Below, in pieces: positions 21,401-31,491 of a stretch of DNA of 64,000 nt. The notes below the pieces were generated by a model, which worked only from the letters and a program-made list of their open reading frames with translations, was not told the origin of the DNA and made no database searches. Both the position numbers and the translations under genes were made by a program. Source of the stretch: Breviolum minutum Mf 1.05b.01 (lineage: Eukaryota; Sar; Dinophyceae; Suessiales; Symbiodiniaceae); assembly GCA_000507305.1 (NCBI GenBank), contig DF240772.1:41800-105799 (forward strand). The letters are read 5' to 3'. The number at the start of each line of letters is the position of its first letter. Within the stretch, counting starts at the first letter, position 1.

Positions 21401-24377
21401 CATAGAACATCCCATTTGGAGGCATTTTTTTTGTTAAATTTCAAATATTCAAAAAAAATAGGAAGCACACATGAAAATGGGACATTTTTTTAAAACAAGT
21501 TGTTTTTTTGAGTCTCCGTCCGCGGATGGGAGGAGCATCTGGCACTGTTTCTAGCTGTCAAGCTCGGTGGAATTTGAGGGCTCGTCTTTTGCGGGTAAGG
21601 TCAGACTGATGAAGGACAAGGACATTTTCGACGTCCAGGTCAGCTTGGACACATGGAGAGAAGGTGTACAACACACTTGATAGGTCACACATCACATACA
21701 TAATACATTGTATTTATACATAATTTTTTTAGATTTCAAGGCTTCTCAAAAAAGCACAGACTCCAACCGAAACCCAGGTATTGTCAAAAGATGCCTTTGC
21801 CGAGTCTTTGGGTTTGGCGGATGTACCAGAACTGGGTGCTGATTGGGAGGCGGTTTGGGGGTATCACATGGGGGTTTCAAGGGTTCCATACCCTACTCCT
21901 GATCCTGTGAGGCTGGAGACGAAGATCTGGAGAGGAATAAGATGAAAAAGAAAAAGAACCAGTCTGCCTTGCAAAGGCTCAAAGAAAAGATTCGGGCCAA
22001 GAAGCAGGCCACAGAAGGGAGATCAATGAAATGAACTTCAGATGTTTTTATTGTTTCTTGATGTTACACAAACTTGTCAGGGCAAGGACAAAGATGCAGC
22101 AAGAGATGAGGAGCTTGATATTGGTGTTCTTATGGTGTTTTTGCCGTGAAGAGTGTTGCTACCTGTGTATCCACGGAGGAAGAAGAGAACGAGCTCGCCC
22201 AGAAGGATGGTGCAAAAAAGAAGCTTGGAAAATGGGAACGACGACAGCGTCGGATCGCTGCAGCGGGAAAGGCCAATGCCGAAGAGAGTGGTCCTGCCAA
22301 TGAGGATGACGACTTTCTGCAACCTGTTGCAAGTCCCCGTGAGCTTCCTATTGAAGTGGCAAAGCTGCCCAGTGGCAACAAGAAGTTGAAACTGCGCAAA
22401 GATGGCTCTGCAGTGCAGGCGCATTGATTTTAAATGTAATGCAAAGATGACAACATCATGAAAACATCAAAACATTGCATTCTTCTAGAAGCCGGGGACT
22501 TGCTCACTTTCCCTTTTCATTTTTCTTTAGATACAGAATACACATCGTTTCTCTTTTCTACGCGATCCTATGTTGGCTGAAGGAACCATGTAGTACCTGT
22601 CAACTAGCCGCGTTGCCTGTGCAACGCTTCTCTCTGAGCCAGGCGTCAGGCCAGCACGTGTTCTTTAGCAAAGATGGCACCAAGAAAACTTCTGAGCTTG
22701 GACAGCTTGAATCTCAGAGTGGAGCTTGGTTTGAAGCATTTTGCTGCAGAGTATTTGGGTTTTGTTCAGTTGGAGGTGATGGCAAATCAATTTTTTTGGA
22801 TGGTTACTGCATGTATATCGAGAATCATGAAAAAACATCAAAGACACCAGGACTCGTTCAAAGATGCATCCTTGACTTTCCATGTTCAATTTTGCATCAA
22901 TTTGCTAGAACAGTTTTTGTCAATGAAGCTATATGGACATGTTCCTGAGGCTTGCAGAGGAGCTGAGAAGCGAACAGTTTGATCCTGAAGGCGTCGCTTT
23001 GAGTGTGCTATTATGTGATTTGGAACTTGATTTGGTGAGAGATCCAACTGCAGGGAATGGAACATTGCTGGCAAAACTTTGTACTGTTTCTATTTCTATT
23101 TCTCTGCTAATTTTTCCCTAAACTTATGTAGAGAAGTTGTGCAACCGACAACTAAAGTCAAAATGCAACTACTAAACTCATATTACAGCCACTTAGCAAA
23201 TCATATATAGCAACTGTTTCCACTAGAAACTGCAACGACAGGTTCTAGCTCTTGTTGCCCCTTCTGGCTTTCTCCAGATATGCTGAGTCTTTTGCTGCCA
23301 TTCTTGGTTTACTTTTCTAAAAAAACTCACTTTGTCTAAGTCCTTTCAATGAGGTACCAACCATTTTCAATAAATGGAAGATACCTTTCGTTGACAACTT
23401 TCAATCTTTTTCAGTTCATCATTTTTTTGGGAAACAATTTCCATCGTTGCCTGGGTTTTGAAGGTTTGCATTCTTTCCGGGAAAATGGTGGGGGTGGTAT
23501 GTACCCCTTGGGATGGAGGGAACCCGCACCTAGCTGTGGAAAACACCCTACAGGCAGCGACCGAGCGAGCTTCTTGGAGCAGGTCTCTCGCGACTTGGCT
23601 CTGAGGGATTCCTCGGATGCGGCGGTGAGTCGTGCACGCATCCACGAGAAACATCAGAAGAAGCGACGGAAGGAACGGAGCAAACGAGGTGGGGGGGTGA
23701 TTTCCAGCTCAGTTGGGTGAGTGGTGGTTTTGGTGGGTCATTTTTTGGGTGGTTGGGACAGATTTTTTTTTTTGGGGATTGATTGTTTACGCACATTCCT
23801 AACATTTTTTGTCAAGTTGCAAATCCCAAGAAATCAGAAATGCCAAGTTGTTGAGTTGGGTGTTGAAGAGTTGAGTACGTGACCTGGGAAGCTGGGGTTT
23901 GCTGGAAAGGTGCAAAGATAGAGGCAGGTGAAGCTGGTGAAGATGGTGATGAAGATGAAGGCCTCTTAGATTCGTCTTATTCAGTTTGCATAAGTTAAAT
24001 TGAAACTGGTTCGAGAAGCATATCAAATCATATCAATTATTAATGACACATTATGTTATGAAGACTGAAGCAGCGGCGAAGCCCGTGATAAACAGCTTTG
24101 ATGCACATGCTTGTGTCCTCCTGAGATCCACCATCGCGATCACCGTCACCACCCAAGCTGAAGAAAGCTCGAGAAGCACCAGAAGAAAGACCTCGACCGC
24201 AGGCCATCTAATGCCTCATGTGCTTTAACAAAACCATGCAAAAGTGCGCACAAGTGGTGCTGATTTTCACACTTTTTCTTCTTGAATGAAGTCGCACAGG
24301 TTTTCCACGACCTTGGCGAAGACTTGGGTGATCTCGAAAAGCAGGCTTTGAGCAAGTTGGGAGGCCTCTTCTCCTGA
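15466..24377 (+). CDS. DBP4: DEAD-box ATP-dependent RNA helicase, DBP4/DDX10 type (25 or more exons)
   Basis: Nucleolar helicase family acting in small-subunit ribosome assembly. Exons: 15466-15615, 15901-15969 ([14 protein letters not shown]), 16357-16417 (Q motif TEIQ), 16594-16675 (motif I ARTGSGKT), 16853-16892, 17004-17048 (SPTKELAYQ), 17205-17276, 17464-17513 and 17716-17773 (TPGR, split by an intron), 18454-18542 (DEAD), 18759-18852 (SAT), 19083-19129, 19250-19308, 19411-19465 ([11 protein letters not shown]), 19574-about 19610, about 19687-19762 (LHGR), 19977-20011 (TDIAARG), 20380-20478 ([10 protein letters not shown]), 20741-20841, 21077-21143, 21233-21304 ([14 protein letters not shown]), 21600-21638, 21778-21835. 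The Lys-rich C-terminal part, about 21914-22427, near 23553-23690 and 24287-24377 (TGA), is less certain. All helicase motifs are intact. Donors are GT, GC or GA. The initiator Met exon was not identified. A LINE-like element begins just after the stop. Confidence 0.93.
20224..20330. mobile_element. MITE-like foldback element, copy 1
   Basis: A 107-bp element that is almost entirely an inverted repeat. The left end TATGGGTGTTTCCAAAAATA pairs with the right end reading TTTTTGGAAACCCCCATA, and an inner AATGGATGGTTTATAATGG pairs imperfectly across the centre. It lies in the helicase intron just before the motif VI exon. A second copy is at 41360. It has no coding capacity, so it would need a transposase supplied elsewhere. 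Confidence 0.88.
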
Positions 24378-24585
24378 GCCATGCGAAAAAAAACGTCTCC
24401 GACTGTGTGCTTTTCTTTGCGATTTCGGAACACATTATTTCATAAGAAGTTTGCTTGTGAGCGCTGGCTCAAACTACCTCCCGGCGGTAGCGCTGGGTCG
24501 GCCAAAGTTTGAGAGTGAAGGGTTTTTTCTGGTATCTTTGGACCCTACTGTTGGTCCCCGAGGTTCTGGGTTGGTACATCCAGTC

Positions 24586-27500
24586 ATGGATGAAGAATGG
24601 TTGAAAAGGCTGGTAGACCAGGACAACCCTGGCACCAGCATGTTGTCAGACTATGTTCGGCTGACCCGATTGATGTCTGGTTTGTCTGCTAGTGGCTGGA
24701 CTAGACTGGCCCTGAGGGCGGCGGAGATTCAAGCCGACCAGAATTTGAGGGCGAGGATCCTTGGAAACCCCGAGGTGATTCGTTTTCTTGATCTTCTTAA
24801 GGGTTTGGATGATAACGAAAAGATTATTGTCTTGGACGTTGTCCGTCGTGGCCTCTTTCCGGAACAACCAGGGGTACCCATGTTTAGAGCGGCCTCAATC
24901 GACCCGATTGAGAACACAAGCGAAGCGGCCCAGAGTGCTAGACATGAAATTTCCCAATTGGAGCAGAGATTGGCCCCTTTAATGGTGCCAGTTCAAGCCA
25001 GGACAACTTGTGAATGGACAGGGAATGCATCATTTGACCCTGATGCTTTCTTAAGGGTAGCTTGTGGTTTGACGGCCGGCATGGACTCCGAGGTGAAGGT
25101 CGAACAAGGTACTGAAGAAAGTCGTGATGTGAACACAGGAGAGCCTGTGGTTGCAGCGGTGGTTAGCCCAGCCGAAGGAGAAGCCTTGTTGGATGACTTC
25201 ACGGCAATCTGGGATACAAGGGTATTCATTGATGGCAAGTTCCTGTCAAAGGTCAGCTACGCAGCCAGTGAATGCCCAAATGGTTCAACTTTGCGAAGTA
25301 AAGTGGTTGGCAAGTATGCCGGACTACACTTTGGTGTGGCCCCTCTGGAAGATGCTAAAGGAAGACCCATCCAAGACGACGATCAACTTCTGCAGCTCTA
25401 TCCAAGAGGAGCTAACTTCGTAGTGCGGCTAAGCATGGAGGTCCAAATGCAGCACAAGGACATCAATGACTTGTGTGGTGAATTCCCCAATTTTTCCCCC
25501 TTTGAGGACGCGAGACAAGAAGGTGCTAGGTTTGAACCTGTGCTGGAAACCAATGTTTGGTCTGTTGAGATTTTCATCGACGACATCAAGCTTGAAGTCT
25601 GGACGTGTGAACTTCCGGTTGATGCCACAGGAAGAGATCTGAAAGCGAAGCTCCAAGGTGCCTACAAAGATATGATGAAAAATGTTGCAGGAGTTTTGAC
25701 TTGCAACAAGGCGGCCCTTAGGAGTGACCTTGTTTTGGCTAAAAGCTTGACCCGTGACCACAAGCTCTGTCTTCAATTTCAAGGTCCCTTTCGGAACTCG
25801 ACTGACCAAGAAGCTTGGACTCAGAGGTACCCCCTCTTGAGCAAGTATGAAAAGTTCCTACGCCCCAAGTCTTGCAAGACCTTTTTGTTTTCCATCTACG
25901 TTGGCGAAGCTTTGGTGACAAGCTCGTCAGTGGTAGCCTCAATTGAAGGCACCGTCGGAAATTTTGCTAGTGATGTGCTCAAAGGCCTTTCAAGTTTGCT
26001 GACCACAGCGACGGTGAAAGTCCAATTGGCAGTTAGTGAGATTTGGTTGGATGTGAAGGACACCTTGCAAGACTGTTTGGCTCCTGAAGACGATTTGGAC
26101 TTGCGTATTTTCCTGGACCCCCAGGAAACGAAAGCACTTGTTCCTGTTGACCGTCTACCCCTGGTCTTTCCTGAGATTCCCACCAAGGATCTAAATCGTG
26201 TCTTTGGTACATCATTTCTTGAGACCCAATCTGAGATGAAGGAGCGACTAGCTGACCCCAAAGGTGCTGACCCGACTGGTGCAGGTACTGGCCGCACCAA
26301 TGATGATGCGTCCAAACCAAAACCCAAGAGCCGACCCATTTTGAGTGTCCCTGTTCCGGAACCGGTTGACCCCCCCAAAAGTAGCAGTCAATCCAGCCAT
26401 GTCGCAAAACGCCCGAAGGTTGACTACAAGAAGGTCCAACACGTCAGCTGGTATCCAATAGGAACGCTGCATGAAGACTCAAACAGGTCTTTCAGTCTGC
26501 TCGTCAAGGAGTTCAACCACACAGCAGGTGGCTATAGGCCTTATGGATATCTATGGGTAGTGACGCGTCAAGGTTCAGACCCATGTCAGTTTTCTGGTGA
26601 CGGCTTTCCTCAGATTCTGTTTAGCATAGCTGGTGCATTCAGACTTTTGCTGCATGGGAAGGTTTTGTGGACGTTACATCAAACAGATGTTGACTGGCAA
26701 GAGGATACAAGGACACTCACCTTCTTTTTGGAGGTGCACGAAGATGGCCGGCCTGAAGGTGATGATCCAGTTGGTTTTCCCTTTGGGAGCGGAAGTACCG
26801 ATGCCAATCGTGATCCACGTGACGAAGATCGCGACAGGTCCAGACGCAGAAAGAGACGAAGAGGTGACGAAGAACCCCCTAGACGAGAAGGGTCCAGACG
26901 TCGCTATGAAAGGCGTGCTCATGAAGGACTTGATGATCATCTAGGAGAAGCCGTCTATGCCACCATGGTTTGGTCGCAGTACCCAACAGACAATGGGAGC
27001 AAAGAAGGTGAGGCATTTGTGAGCCCAATGACTGTGCCGGCATTTCCACCATCAGCTGCAAGTCGAGATCACAATCCACGGGATGATCAAGTTCGTCTTC
27101 TGAGAGAGGTGATGAAGGTGAATCTGCCTCTTGGGGGACATCACGGTTTCACGTACAGTAAGATGCCGTTGATTGTACAGTGTGAAAACACCTTCGGAGG
27201 GCAGAAGATTGTCCGAGACGGTGCGGTATATATAGTGCGAGATGCAGCTGGATGTTTTTTGTGTCCCCACTGTGCCCACCATGGACCCGAAGACCAATCA
27301 AGTTACTGTCCCATGTGTTCCAAAGACCCCAGGGATTTCCGGTTACCACCGACACCACTTGGAGGTGAAGACGAGAGCAACTTCATTGCGGAACATGTGC
27401 CTCGGCCTGAAAGAATCTTTAAAACTGCTGGGAGGATTACCCTTGAACTTGAGATTTTGAGGTGTTGGGGTGATTTTGTTTGGTTTGTCATGATTTCTGG

Positions 27501-30500
27501 TTTCGGCGAAGGTTTCTTGTTAGTAGATGATCTTTTGTGGAAACCGGTTCCTGGGTCGGAGGTTGTTTTCTTTCAGGGTTTTGTGGTTGGACGTTTTCAT
27601 GGAAAACCTTTGCTTTCATGTCCCCCCAAAGATTCACCCGGAGCTTTGATTCGTAGGCCACAGCCCCATGATCAGACTAGGATCCTTGATTTGTGTGCTG
27701 GTATTGGCGGTTGGGATTTTGGTCTTGACCTGGTTCAAAGTGCTGTTGGATACCCTGGAAAGTCACGAGATGTTGTCTCTGTTGAGATTGACCCTGTCCC
27801 TGCACGATGTTTGGCTGAATCCACTGATAGACCCCTCATCTCAACCCATGATGACGTTATTGACCCAAGCAGTGGTATGGTACTGTGTGGTGATCTGAAA
27901 TGCCCAACATGGTATTGGCTTACCCTTGACAGTCCCTTTACTGATATCCTTTGGTCAGCACCGTGTCAATCCTGGTCCACTGCTGGTGGAAGGGCAGGCT
28001 TGAACGCTTCTGTTGGTGCGCTTTTTGTGCATATTTTGGGCATTCTCTATCTGTTTCGTCCTTTGCGATCCCTTGGAGAAAATGTGGATGGTTTGGTACA
28101 ACACCCGCATTGGAAGAACTTGTTGACATTGATTTCCAAACTTCCTCACCATTTTCGAGTGTGCAGTTGCAATCTTTCCGACTTGTCCCCTATGGTGCGC
28201 AAGAGGTGTTTTCTGATGTTTGACCTGTTGGGAGAACCCCTCCAGATCCCACGCCTTGTCATCCAGACTGGTACTTGGATTGATACTGGTTGCGGTCTGC
28301 TTGATGATGTTGCATTGGCGTCCACCACTGTCACTGAGGAACAGCGAGTAATGCTCTCCGATATTGATCTGTTGCCTTCCGCTGACCGACAGCAAGCACG
28401 GATTGAGGGTGTACTGTCCGGTGGTAGTGTCTTTAGACGACGAATTGTCGACAAGGTCCTGCCAACACTCGTTGCGGCATATCGATCACAATGTTTCTTA
28501 CCGGAGAAGAGTTTGAAGCAGAAAGGTATTCTGACTTGGCTTGTGTCGGTTGATGGAACTGTAGACGAGGCCCGCTTTCTCGAGAACTTTGAAGGTTTGA
28601 GACTACTGGGTTTCCCCTTCGAAACCAAGCTGCCAGAAGCAGTGACAACTGCTGCAAAGGCGGTTGGAAATGTTGTGTCCCCAATTCAAGCAGCTCTTGC
28701 TTTGCACACGAGTTTCAAACTACCAGGTCTCGAAATGTTGAAGCAAGAAGTTCAGAGGAGATTGCATTGTCAAATTCCTCTTAAACACACCACTAGGGTT
28801 GATTTCAATGGCCTGCATTGTCTTGCTACTTGTGGTTTTGATTTTCTCACCTTCACCTGCGATGGTCCCTTTTGTCTGGTCATGATTGACGGATGTGCTT
28901 CACCTATTCCCAGCCGTTTGCCTGTAGGAAGTGAACTACAACAAGTCCTCTGTCAAACCTTACCCGGGACATGGACACAACTTGAAAAGGTTGAAGTGCG
29001 TCACTCCCCTGACTGTCTGCAACTCTTTTTGCAGTTGAAGAAGGTCCGAGTACAGGTTCATGGTCTTGGTGGCGAAACCTTTGGATTATCCCCCATGTCC
29101 TGCCTGAATGATTTTGACCAATTATTTCAGGGAGTTCACCTCGACAGGCCAGGTTCCAAAAGCTCTCCGCTCTGGACCTTTCAACAAAAAGACATTCAGG
29201 CTTTTGGGACTTGCTTGCCAGCCCTTGGTCGAGACGTCAGGTTCCTTTTTGGTACTGATGTCAGAATCTGGACTTACCATCCAGAGGTGACTTTTCTACA
29301 GGCTATTGATGAAGTGTTTCCTTACACATTGGGAAAGGAAGCAGTTGTCACTCATGATGACATACTTTTTGGAGTGTCGGACTTTCCCAAACCAGGTTTT
29401 TCATACCAGGTCACCTTTGGGCTTACTGAGCTTGAGGTACCACCCTTGGGCACAATTGCTGCAAGTCCGCTTACCCCTTTGAGCGAGGTTGGGCGTCTTC
29501 TGAGTCTGAAACATTTTGCCGGAAGAGCAAGTGTTCGAGTTACGCTTGACGGTAGATTGCCTGCATCTGACATCGCAGTCGCTTTTGGGAAGAAGGTTGG
29601 GGGGCTACGAGCAAAGATTTACGCGCTGCCGGGAGGAGCGATGACACTTTCTACGATTGTCGACAGTTTGCAAGCTCTTCTGGTTGCCCACGGACACCCT
29701 TCGTCCACAGTGTCCCACAAAGTTGACCTACTGCTTGGTAAGATTGACATTGCCCGGTGTAAGCAGATTCTTGAGTCCAAACACCCGTGGACTGGACTCA
29801 AAGCGGCAGGTAAGGAATGTGACCTGATTTTGATTCCTCCTGAGAGTCGTGGAGCCCCATCTGCTGGATCAGAAGACAAGATCTTTACGGAGGATCCGTG
29901 GGCACAGTACAAAGCGAAGCCGACGCAAACTACCAGGGCTAAGAAACCCATCAAACCCCAAAAGGCAGGTCTTGCGCGTGTTGACCTTAGTTACTTTCAT
30001 GCAGATAAGAGGCCAGTCCCCAGTGTTGACTTGAATCAGTTGCTCCAAGGGCACCCGGGCCTTCTAGTTTCCCAGCTTGACCAAGTGCAACAACACTTTG
30101 GATCACTTCGCTCAAGTTTGTGTGTTGGGCCTGCAGCTGTTCTGATTGTTGGGGTTGAAGAATCGGATTTACCGCTCGAGGTAAATGGTACTTCGTTGAT
30201 TGTGCCCGGTTGGGTAGGGGCTCATGCAGCGGCCCTGCAGTGCACGTTGCTCCAAGTCGGAGATGAACCAGTTGAATGTTGGTCGGTCGGAGCTCTGTCC
30301 CTACCTTCAGCTGGACACACTTGTCAGGTTGTACAATTCCATGTTTTCAAGGATGAATGTACCAAGTGGAAGGAACTCGTCTCCGAAAGCTTTGAAGTTT
30401 TCTTGAAAAAGATTGGTTTTGTTTGCCCAATGGGAATCACCCAAACTTGGGCCTTTGGTTACTATACCCGTGGTAAAAAAGCGGACCCTGATAAAGCTGA

Positions 30501-31491
30501 CTACCATCACGGATTCCTCAAACTCGAAGAAAAGGCGGCTGTGCCACTTTTGAAACTTGGAGGGTACGAAGGATTTTATCCCAATCCACGTAGCACTGAA
30601 AGAGGACCAGACCCCAACTATCGTGCCATCCCACTTCGTGGATGTACCCTTGCTGAAGCGTTGCCATACCGTTCACAGTCGGGCACGTATGGACTTACCC
30701 GCAGTCGGCAAGGTTACGGTTTGAGAGTCTTGGCCGGGGAGTACGCTGTTGTCAAGAAACGTTTGTTCCCGTCAGCAGGAGAATCCAGTGACTCCGAACA
30801 AGGTGGGGTGCATAGATTTCAGCTGCTTGGGGTACCAGTCTCAACGGACCGTTCAAAACTCAAAACGGCATTGAAGGCTTTCGGTTGGCCAACCAAGGTG
30901 TCACGGGCGGCGGGTTTTCGTGCTTGGACTGTTTTCGCGGCTGACGAACCCCCTGCGCGGTCCTTTGTACTGGATGGGGTCTCTGTTGTTATTATGTCCC
31001 AGAAAGCCAAGAATGCAGGACCAGTTGTGGCTTCTGTTGGAAAAGGTCGACCTGCTGGCCTCGTGAAACTTGCTGAAGCTGGGCATGTTTTGCCGCAACC
31101 TAGACTTGATGACACAGTTGCCAGTAAGTTTACCCTTCTGGAGCAGCAAGCCACTGAAAAGGTTGAGAGGCTTGAAAAGAGAGTTGACGAAATTTCAGAC
31201 CAGCTGAAGTCTCAGTGTTCTCAACAGGATCAAAGAATGACACAGGTTCAACAGGAGGTCACGCACTTGCACCAAACTGTTGGTACCCTCAGTTCTGCCA
31301 TTGAGACCAATATGTCGGCTATGTTTGAGAAGCTGCTGAACCAACAGCAAACAGCCATGACCCAATTGCAAAGGACCACTGAGACCCACATCCAAGGCCT
31401 GCGAACTGAGTGTATGTCAGGTTACAGTGAATTGCGAGAGATCCTTAGCCAAAGCCCCAAAAGGCATAAAGGGGTGGAGCCTCAGCCCTAA
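24586..31491 (+). CDS. LINE ORF1: 2,301-residue protein with embedded C5-cytosine DNA methyltransferase
   Basis: Uninterrupted and far longer than usual LINE ORF1 proteins. Numbering from 24451: N-terminal unassigned region, perhaps with beta-grasp-like repeats (low confidence); Arg/Asp-rich basic segment about 785-830; zinc ribbon C938, C941, C953, C956 (CPHC, CPMC); methyltransferase about 1075-1420. Methyltransferase motifs: I DLCAGIGGWDFGL at 1080, IV APCQSWS with predicted catalytic Cys1172, VI ENV at 1210, VIII-like MVRKRCF with Arg1250, X GNVVSP at 1406, and a variable target-recognition stretch between VIII and X. After a long unassigned region comes a possible RNA-binding fold near 2120-2190 and a coiled coil about 2230-2330, as in many LINE ORF1 proteins. 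Expected activity: transfer of methyl from S-adenosylmethionine to cytosine C5. Its benefit to the element is unknown. The 3' end overlaps ORF2 by about 65 bases in another frame. Confidence 0.92.
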   Translation: MDEEWLKRLVDQDNPGTSMLSDYVRLTRLMSGLSASGWTRLALRAAEIQADQNLRARILGNPEVIRFLDLLKGLDDNEKIIVLDVVRRGLFPEQPGVPMFRAASIDPIENTSEAAQSARHEISQLEQRLAPLMVPVQARTTCEWTGNASFDPDAFLRVACGLTAGMDSEVKVEQGTEESRDVNTGEPVVAAVVSPAEGEALLDDFTAIWDTRVFIDGKFLSKVSYAASECPNGSTLRSKVVGKYAGLHFGVAPLEDAKGRPIQDDDQLLQLYPRGANFVVRLSMEVQMQHKDINDLCGEFPNFSPFEDARQEGARFEPVLETNVWSVEIFIDDIKLEVWTCELPVDATGRDLKAKLQGAYKDMMKNVAGVLTCNKAALRSDLVLAKSLTRDHKLCLQFQGPFRNSTDQEAWTQRYPLLSKYEKFLRPKSCKTFLFSIYVGEALVTSSSVVASIEGTVGNFASDVLKGLSSLLTTATVKVQLAVSEIWLDVKDTLQDCLAPEDDLDLRIFLDPQETKALVPVDRLPLVFPEIPTKDLNRVFGTSFLETQSEMKERLADPKGADPTGAGTGRTNDDASKPKPKSRPILSVPVPEPVDPPKSSSQSSHVAKRPKVDYKKVQHVSWYPIGTLHEDSNRSFSLLVKEFNHTAGGYRPYGYLWVVTRQGSDPCQFSGDGFPQILFSIAGAFRLLLHGKVLWTLHQTDVDWQEDTRTLTFFLEVHEDGRPEGDDPVGFPFGSGSTDANRDPRDEDRDRSRRRKRRRGDEEPPRREGSRRRYERRAHEGLDDHLGEAVYATMVWSQYPTDNGSKEGEAFVSPMTVPAFPPSAASRDHNPRDDQVRLLREVMKVNLPLGGHHGFTYSKMPLIVQCENTFGGQKIVRDGAVYIVRDAAGCFLCPHCAHHGPEDQSSYCPMCSKDPRDFRLPPTPLGGEDESNFIAEHVPRPERIFKTAGRITLELEILRCWGDFVWFVMISGFGEGFLLVDDLLWKPVPGSEVVFFQGFVVGRFHGKPLLSCPPKDSPGALIRRPQPHDQTRILDLCAGIGGWDFGLDLVQSAVGYPGKSRDVVSVEIDPVPARCLAESTDRPLISTHDDVIDPSSGMVLCGDLKCPTWYWLTLDSPFTDILWSAPCQSWSTAGGRAGLNASVGALFVHILGILYLFRPLRSLGENVDGLVQHPHWKNLLTLISKLPHHFRVCSCNLSDLSPMVRKRCFLMFDLLGEPLQIPRLVIQTGTWIDTGCGLLDDVALASTTVTEEQRVMLSDIDLLPSADRQQARIEGVLSGGSVFRRRIVDKVLPTLVAAYRSQCFLPEKSLKQKGILTWLVSVDGTVDEARFLENFEGLRLLGFPFETKLPEAVTTAAKAVGNVVSPIQAALALHTSFKLPGLEMLKQEVQRRLHCQIPLKHTTRVDFNGLHCLATCGFDFLTFTCDGPFCLVMIDGCASPIPSRLPVGSELQQVLCQTLPGTWTQLEKVEVRHSPDCLQLFLQLKKVRVQVHGLGGETFGLSPMSCLNDFDQLFQGVHLDRPGSKSSPLWTFQQKDIQAFGTCLPALGRDVRFLFGTDVRIWTYHPEVTFLQAIDEVFPYTLGKEAVVTHDDILFGVSDFPKPGFSYQVTFGLTELEVPPLGTIAASPLTPLSEVGRLLSLKHFAGRASVRVTLDGRLPASDIAVAFGKKVGGLRAKIYALPGGAMTLSTIVDSLQALLVAHGHPSSTVSHKVDLLLGKIDIARCKQILESKHPWTGLKAAGKECDLILIPPESRGAPSAGSEDKIFTEDPWAQYKAKPTQTTRAKKPIKPQKAGLARVDLSYFHADKRPVPSVDLNQLLQGHPGLLVSQLDQVQQHFGSLRSSLCVGPAAVLIVGVEESDLPLEVNGTSLIVPGWVGAHAAALQCTLLQVGDEPVECWSVGALSLPSAGHTCQVVQFHVFKDECTKWKELVSESFEVFLKKIGFVCPMGITQTWAFGYYTRGKKADPDKADYHHGFLKLEEKAAVPLLKLGGYEGFYPNPRSTERGPDPNYRAIPLRGCTLAEALPYRSQSGTYGLTRSRQGYGLRVLAGEYAVVKKRLFPSAGESSDSEQGGVHRFQLLGVPVSTDRSKLKTALKAFGWPTKVSRAAGFRAWTVFAADEPPARSFVLDGVSVVIMSQKAKNAGPVVASVGKGRPAGLVKLAEAGHVLPQPRLDDTVASKFTLLEQQATEKVERLEKRVDEISDQLKSQCSQQDQRMTQVQQEVTHLHQTVGTLSSAIETNMSAMFEKLLNQQQTAMTQLQRTTETHIQGLRTECMSGYSELREILSQSPKRHKGVEPQP

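Noticed and set aside
24430-24475. Possible spliced-leader relic (TGGCTCAAAC) ahead of the LINE
   Set aside because: Only about eight bases match the dinoflagellate leader 3' end and the preceding part does not; chance is likely. The same holds for AGCTCAAGG near 5550.
31489-31491. ORF1/ORF2 overlap as a programmed frameshift site
   Set aside because: The overlap is clear, but no recognisable slippery sequence was seen; LINEs commonly reinitiate, so no claim is made.
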